The notes beneath the pieces were generated by a model that saw only the letters and a list, made by a program, of their open reading frames with translations, was not told the DNA's origin and did no database searches. Below are positions 13,301-15,995 of a stretch of DNA of 15,995 nucleotides, in pieces. Each line of letters begins with the position of its first letter. Positions within the stretch are counted from its first letter, which is position 1. The position numbers were made by a program, and so were the translations under genes. Where the stretch lies: positions 1 through 15,995 of the forward strand of contig CANFIE010000040.1 of NCBI GenBank assembly GCA_947446625.1, written 5' to 3'. The DNA comes from Acetobacteraceae bacterium. Its GTDB lineage: Bacteria; Pseudomonadota; Alphaproteobacteria; Acetobacterales; Acetobacteraceae.

Positions 13301-13341
13301 GATGGGGTGTTGGGTGAAGCTTTGGTGACGGCGGCGGCGGT

Positions 13342-14091
13342 TCAGGCCGGGCGGTGGCGGCGGAGGAAATCCACCACCGCGCTTTCCTGCGCGGCCAGGT
13401 GGTCGGGGCCGCGCCATTCGGTCAGCACCTCCACCCCCGGCAGCAGGGCGGCGAGTTCGGCGCTGGTGGCGGCGGGATGGGGAATATCGGTGCCGGGCAG
13501 CAGCATGGTGGGGGCCGGGCAGGCACGGGCGAAGGCACGGTCGACGCAGAAAACGAAGTCGTGGTCCCACATGTTGCGGCCAAAGGCGGCAATGGCGGCT
13601 TCGTCCAGGCTGGGTCGGGCGGCGCGTTGCTCCAGGCTCCAGGCGCGGTGGCTGTCGGGGAAGTAGGTTGGGTGTTCGGGGTGGACGCCGATGGGGTTTT
13701 GCAGCACGGCGGCGGTAACGCGCTGCGGCGCGGCGGCCACGGCATTCAGGCAATAGCTGCCACCGATGCAGCCGCCCAGCACATGGAAGCGGCTGAAGCC
13801 AAGATGATCCATCAGCGCCAGATGGTCTGCGGTGTAGGTATGCCAGCCATGGTCGGCGTGGATTTCAGTTTGCGATTGGCCGGCGTTGCGCTGGTCCATG
13901 GCGATGGCGGTGAAGCCGGCGGCGGGCAAAGCGCGGGTCCAGTCCACCCAGGGGCGGGGCGGGCCTTCGGCCGGGCTGGGCCACATTTCCATGCGCGAGC
14001 GCAGGCCGCCGGGGGCGAAGAGCAGCACCGGGAAGCCCTGGCCGTGCACCTGGTAGTGAATGGTGCCGTCGGGGCGGTTCAGGACGGGCAT
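13342..14091 (-). CDS. Alpha/beta hydrolase with a cysteine in the nucleophile position
   Basis: The 249-residue protein has the alpha/beta hydrolase order: GFPVLLFAPGGLRS (oxyanion strand and loop, about 19-32), FTAIAMDQRNAGQS (about 60-73), the nucleophile elbow FHVLGGCIGGSYCL (about 102-115), an acid candidate in LLPGTDIPHP (D202) and the His in WRGPDHLA (H231). The elbow reads G-G-C-I-G-G, so C108 replaces the usual Ser, as in dienelactone hydrolase. The ATG at 14091 was chosen for its strong GGAGGA site about 8 bases upstream and because the family N-terminus (DGTIHYQVHGQG) follows; the frame continues upstream but only shadows the amidase. It lies 91 bases after the amidase, presumably in the same operon. 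The substrate is unknown. Confidence 0.82.
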   Translation of the reverse strand: MPVLNRPDGTIHYQVHGQGFPVLLFAPGGLRSRMEMWPSPAEGPPRPWVDWTRALPAAGFTAIAMDQRNAGQSQTEIHADHGWHTYTADHLALMDHLGFSRFHVLGGCIGGSYCLNAVAAAPQRVTAAVLQNPIGVHPEHPTYFPDSHRAWSLEQRAARPSLDEAAIAAFGRNMWDHDFVFCVDRAFARACPAPTMLLPGTDIPHPAATSAELAALLPGVEVLTEWRGPDHLAAQESAVVDFLRRHRPA

Positions 14092-14182
14092 GGCGGCTTC
14101 CTCCGGCTTTGGTGCCGGCATCTTCCGCCAGGGGTGGGTGGGCAGCAAGCCGCGCCCGGGGCAGTGGCTCGGGGGCGGTGGC

Positions 14183-15367
14183 TTACGGTGCGGCGGCTTC
14201 CAGCGCGGCGGCGATGGAGGCCAGGCGCATATCGGCGCCACGCCAGCCGATGATGGAGAGGCCGCAGGGTTTGCCGCCCACCGTGCCGAGCGGCAGGTTG
14301 AGCTGCGGCAGGCCAACCAGCCCGGCGAAGGAGGTGGTGATGCCGATGCGGGCCTGGAGGGCGTCGATTTCCGGCAGCGGCAGGCCGAGCGGCGGGGCGA
14401 CGAAGGGCGTGGTGGGCAGGCAGAGGATGGCGCCGCCTTCCAGCAGGCGGCGGGCCTGGTCCACCACCTGGCGGCGGACGATGCGGGCGACGGCAACCTG
14501 GTCAGCGGTGATGGCGGAGCCGCCGGCCAGGTTGCGGGCAATGTTGTAGGCGAAGGTGGGGTTTTCCCGCTCGATCCAGGGGCGGAAGGTGGCCCAGGAT
14601 TCGGCGCGTTGCAGGATGTTGCGCTGGCCGGCCCAGGTTTCCAGCTCGCCCGGTTCACCCAGATTCATGCGGGTGAGGCCGCCGAGCAGGGTGCCGAGAC
14701 GGGCGGCGGCGGGTTGCAGGGCGGCGGCAACATCAGGGTCGGCCAGGGCGAAGGCGTCCTCGGCCAGCAGCAGGCCGCCGGGGGCGGTGGGGCTGGGCAG
14801 GGTTTCGCCGAACATGACGGCGGCGGCGCGGGCGAAGGTGGCGGCGTCTCGGGCGAACCAGCCGACCGTGTCGAAAGTCGGGGCCTGGGCCAGCAGGCCG
14901 GCGACGGAGATGCGGCCATGGGTGGGGCGCAGACCGTAGAGGCCGCAAAGGCTGGCGGGGACGCGGACGGAACCGCCGCTGTCGGTGCCGAGCGCGATGT
15001 CGGCGAGGCCGGCGGCGACGACCGAGGCCGAACCGGAGGAGGAGCCGCCGGGCAGGCAGCCGGGCGCCGCCGGGTTGGGCGGGGTGCCGTAGAACTGGTT
15101 GTAGCCGAGAATACCGAGCGAGATTTCGCAGGTGATGGTTTTGCCGGCGAGGTTGGCGCCGCCTTCCAGCAGGCGCTGCACCGCCCAGGCATGCGCGGTG
15201 GGCACCGGGTGGGTGCGGCCCCAGTCCGGGTTGCCGCCGATGGTGGGTTGGCCGGCGACGTCGAACAGGTCCTTCGCGGCGAAGGAGAGGCCGGCGAGCG
15301 GGCCGCCGGAGGTGCCGGGCAGGGTGTAGCGCGGGCCGGGGAGGAAGCCGGTCTCAGGGTGCTGCAT
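14183..15367 (-). CDS. Amidase signature family hydrolase, AMI1-like
   Basis: The 394-residue enzyme is of the amidase signature family, which hydrolyses C-N amide bonds with a Ser-cisSer-Lys triad. The residues are K32 (SFAAKDLFDVAG), S109 (LPGGSSSGSA) and S133 (GTDSGGSVRVPAS), with exactly the spacing of plant indole-3-acetamide hydrolase AMI1. GGNPDWGRTH, YGTPPNPAAPG, GLRPTHGRIS and FDTVGWFARD are also typical of that short subgroup, which lacks long C-terminal additions. The ATG at 15367 begins 14 bases inside the end of the ABC ATPase gene, and the family N-terminus follows it; longer readings would shadow the ATPase. Neighbours suggest it acts on an imported amide. Indole-3-acetamide is possible but not shown. 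Confidence 0.9.
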   Translation of the reverse strand: MQHPETGFLPGPRYTLPGTSGGPLAGLSFAAKDLFDVAGQPTIGGNPDWGRTHPVPTAHAWAVQRLLEGGANLAGKTITCEISLGILGYNQFYGTPPNPAAPGCLPGGSSSGSASVVAAGLADIALGTDSGGSVRVPASLCGLYGLRPTHGRISVAGLLAQAPTFDTVGWFARDAATFARAAAVMFGETLPSPTAPGGLLLAEDAFALADPDVAAALQPAAARLGTLLGGLTRMNLGEPGELETWAGQRNILQRAESWATFRPWIERENPTFAYNIARNLAGGSAITADQVAVARIVRRQVVDQARRLLEGGAILCLPTTPFVAPPLGLPLPEIDALQARIGITTSFAGLVGLPQLNLPLGTVGGKPCGLSIIGWRGADMRLASIAAALEAAAP

Positions 15368-15995
15368 GGGTGGCTTCCTTCTGCAACCAGGCGGCGCCGG
15401 GCACGGCCGCGAACAGGGCCTTGGTATAGGGGTGCTGCGGCGAATGGTAGATGTCGGTGGTGTCGGCAAGCTCGACGATGCTGCCGTGGCGCATGACGGC
15501 GATGCGGTCACAGATTTGCAGCGCCACGCGCAGGTCATGCGTGACGAAGAGCAGGGAGAGTTGCAGCCGGGCCTTGATATCGGCGAGCAGGGCGAGGACC
15601 TGGGCCTGGACGCTGACATCGAGGGCGGAGACGGGTTCATCCGCCACCAGCACCTGCGGGCGCAGTGCCAGGGCGCGGGCGATGCCGATGCGCTGGCGCT
15701 GGCCGCCGGAGAATTCATGCGGGTAGCGGTCCGCAGCGGAGGGGTCGAGCCCGACGAGGCCGAGGAGTTCGCGGGCGCGGGCTTCGGCTTCGGCCTGCGG
15801 CAGACCGTGGATGATGGGGCCCTCGGCGATGACATCCACGATGCGCTGGCGCGGGTTGAGCGAGGCGTAGGGGTCCTGGAAGATCATTTGGATCTTTTGC
15901 CGATGCGGGCGCATCAGGCGCTGCGGCGTGCGGGTGATTTCGTCGCCATCCAGCACAATATCGCCACTGTCGATGGTGAGCAGGCGCGTCATGGC
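15354..15995 (-). CDS. Oligopeptide/dipeptide-type ABC transporter ATP-binding protein, C-terminal part
   Basis: The 213 residues run from the window edge to the stop; the N-terminus and Walker A lie outside, so the first Met (15992) is probably internal. It shows the Q-loop MIFQDPYASLNPRQ, the signature EFSGGQRQRIGIARAL, Walker B VLVADEPVSALD, the H-loop LLFVTHDL and the oligopeptide-subfamily end IYHSPQHPYTKALFAAVPG. This is the DppF/OppF/GsiA type that powers uptake of peptides, nickel, glutathione or similar small solutes at the cytoplasmic face of the inner membrane. Its end overlaps the amidase start by 14 bases, so the two are translationally linked and the amidase probably acts on the imported substrate. 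The permeases and binding protein should lie just beyond the window. Confidence 0.92.
   Translation of the reverse strand, partial: AMTRLLTIDSGDIVLDGDEITRTPQRLMRPHRQKIQMIFQDPYASLNPRQRIVDVIAEGPIIHGLPQAEAEARARELLGLVGLDPSAADRYPHEFSGGQRQRIGIARALALRPQVLVADEPVSALDVSVQAQVLALLADIKARLQLSLLFVTHDLRVALQICDRIAVMRHGSIVELADTTDIYHSPQHPYTKALFAAVPGAAWLQKEATHAAP

Noticed and set aside
14092..14658. N-terminal extension of the alpha/beta hydrolase frame
   Set aside because: It is Pro/Ser/Arg-rich shadow sequence of the amidase gene; the ATG at 14091 has GGAGGA upstream.
15368..15835. N-terminal extension of the amidase frame
   Set aside because: It shadows the ABC ATPase gene, and the amidase family N-terminus starts at 15367.
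1..15995. CRISPR array, tRNA/rRNA genes, insertion sequences, prophage genes
   Set aside because: No regularly spaced direct repeats with unique spacers, no tRNA or rRNA signatures, no transposase or integrase motifs, and no phage structural genes were seen.

Overview
This window is a very G+C-rich chromosomal segment, dense with genes and strongly biased to C or G at third codon positions. Protein families and composition suggest an alphaproteobacterium, most likely a Rhodospirillales/Acetobacteraceae type (inference from SecB, a YghU-type GST, DUF1194 and the overall look; no rRNA or tRNA is present to test it). There are thirteen well supported protein genes, one small membrane-protein ORF of 46 codons, and several palindromic or repeated DNA elements between genes.

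Layout. 1-706 (+): the tail of a histidine-phosphatase-like gene, then secB. 707-960: a 254-base intergenic region with a long imperfect inverted repeat, a perfect DnaA-box 9-mer and the upstream region of a sugar cluster. 961-4713 (+): an EpsN/PglE-like sugar aminotransferase followed by two GT4 glycosyltransferases that overlap by ATGA. 4697-5776 (-): a YghU-type glutathione transferase and, upstream of it, the small membrane ORF, both inserted in opposite orientation inside the sugar cluster. 5878-9396 (+): a membrane-anchored PglF/WbpM-like nucleotide-sugar 4,6-dehydratase, a 393-base spacer with repeated motifs, and a WbpE-like aminotransferase. 9463-10173 (+): a secreted DUF1194 (VWA-like) protein. 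10170-13280 (-): an arsenic operon encoding an ArsR-ArsC fusion, an ArsJ-associated GAPDH and ArsJ. 13342-15995 (-): the 3' part of an oligopeptide-type ABC ATPase gene, an AMI1-like amidase and an alpha/beta hydrolase.

How they fit together. The dehydratase plus the EpsN/PglE-like transaminase would make a UDP-4-amino-4,6-dideoxy sugar (the bacillosamine route). The WbpE-like enzyme would make a 3-amino sugar or uronic acid, and the two GT4 enzymes would add sugars to a surface glycan. An acetyltransferase, an initiating phosphoglycosyltransferase, a flippase and a polymerase are not in the window. In the ars operon, arsenate is either converted by the GAPDH into 1-arseno-3-phosphoglycerate and exported by ArsJ, or reduced by the ArsC half of the fusion. 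The ArsR half should repress the operon through a 28-bp inverted repeat that overlaps its own start codon. The last three genes look like an uptake-and-hydrolysis unit for an amide or ester compound.

No complete mobile element, CRISPR array or wholly unknown system is visible. The most unusual points are the ArsR-ArsC fusion with a possible internal start and no arsenite exporter, the palindromic elements at gene junctions, the repeated motif in the 393-base gap, and the overlooked small membrane ORF.
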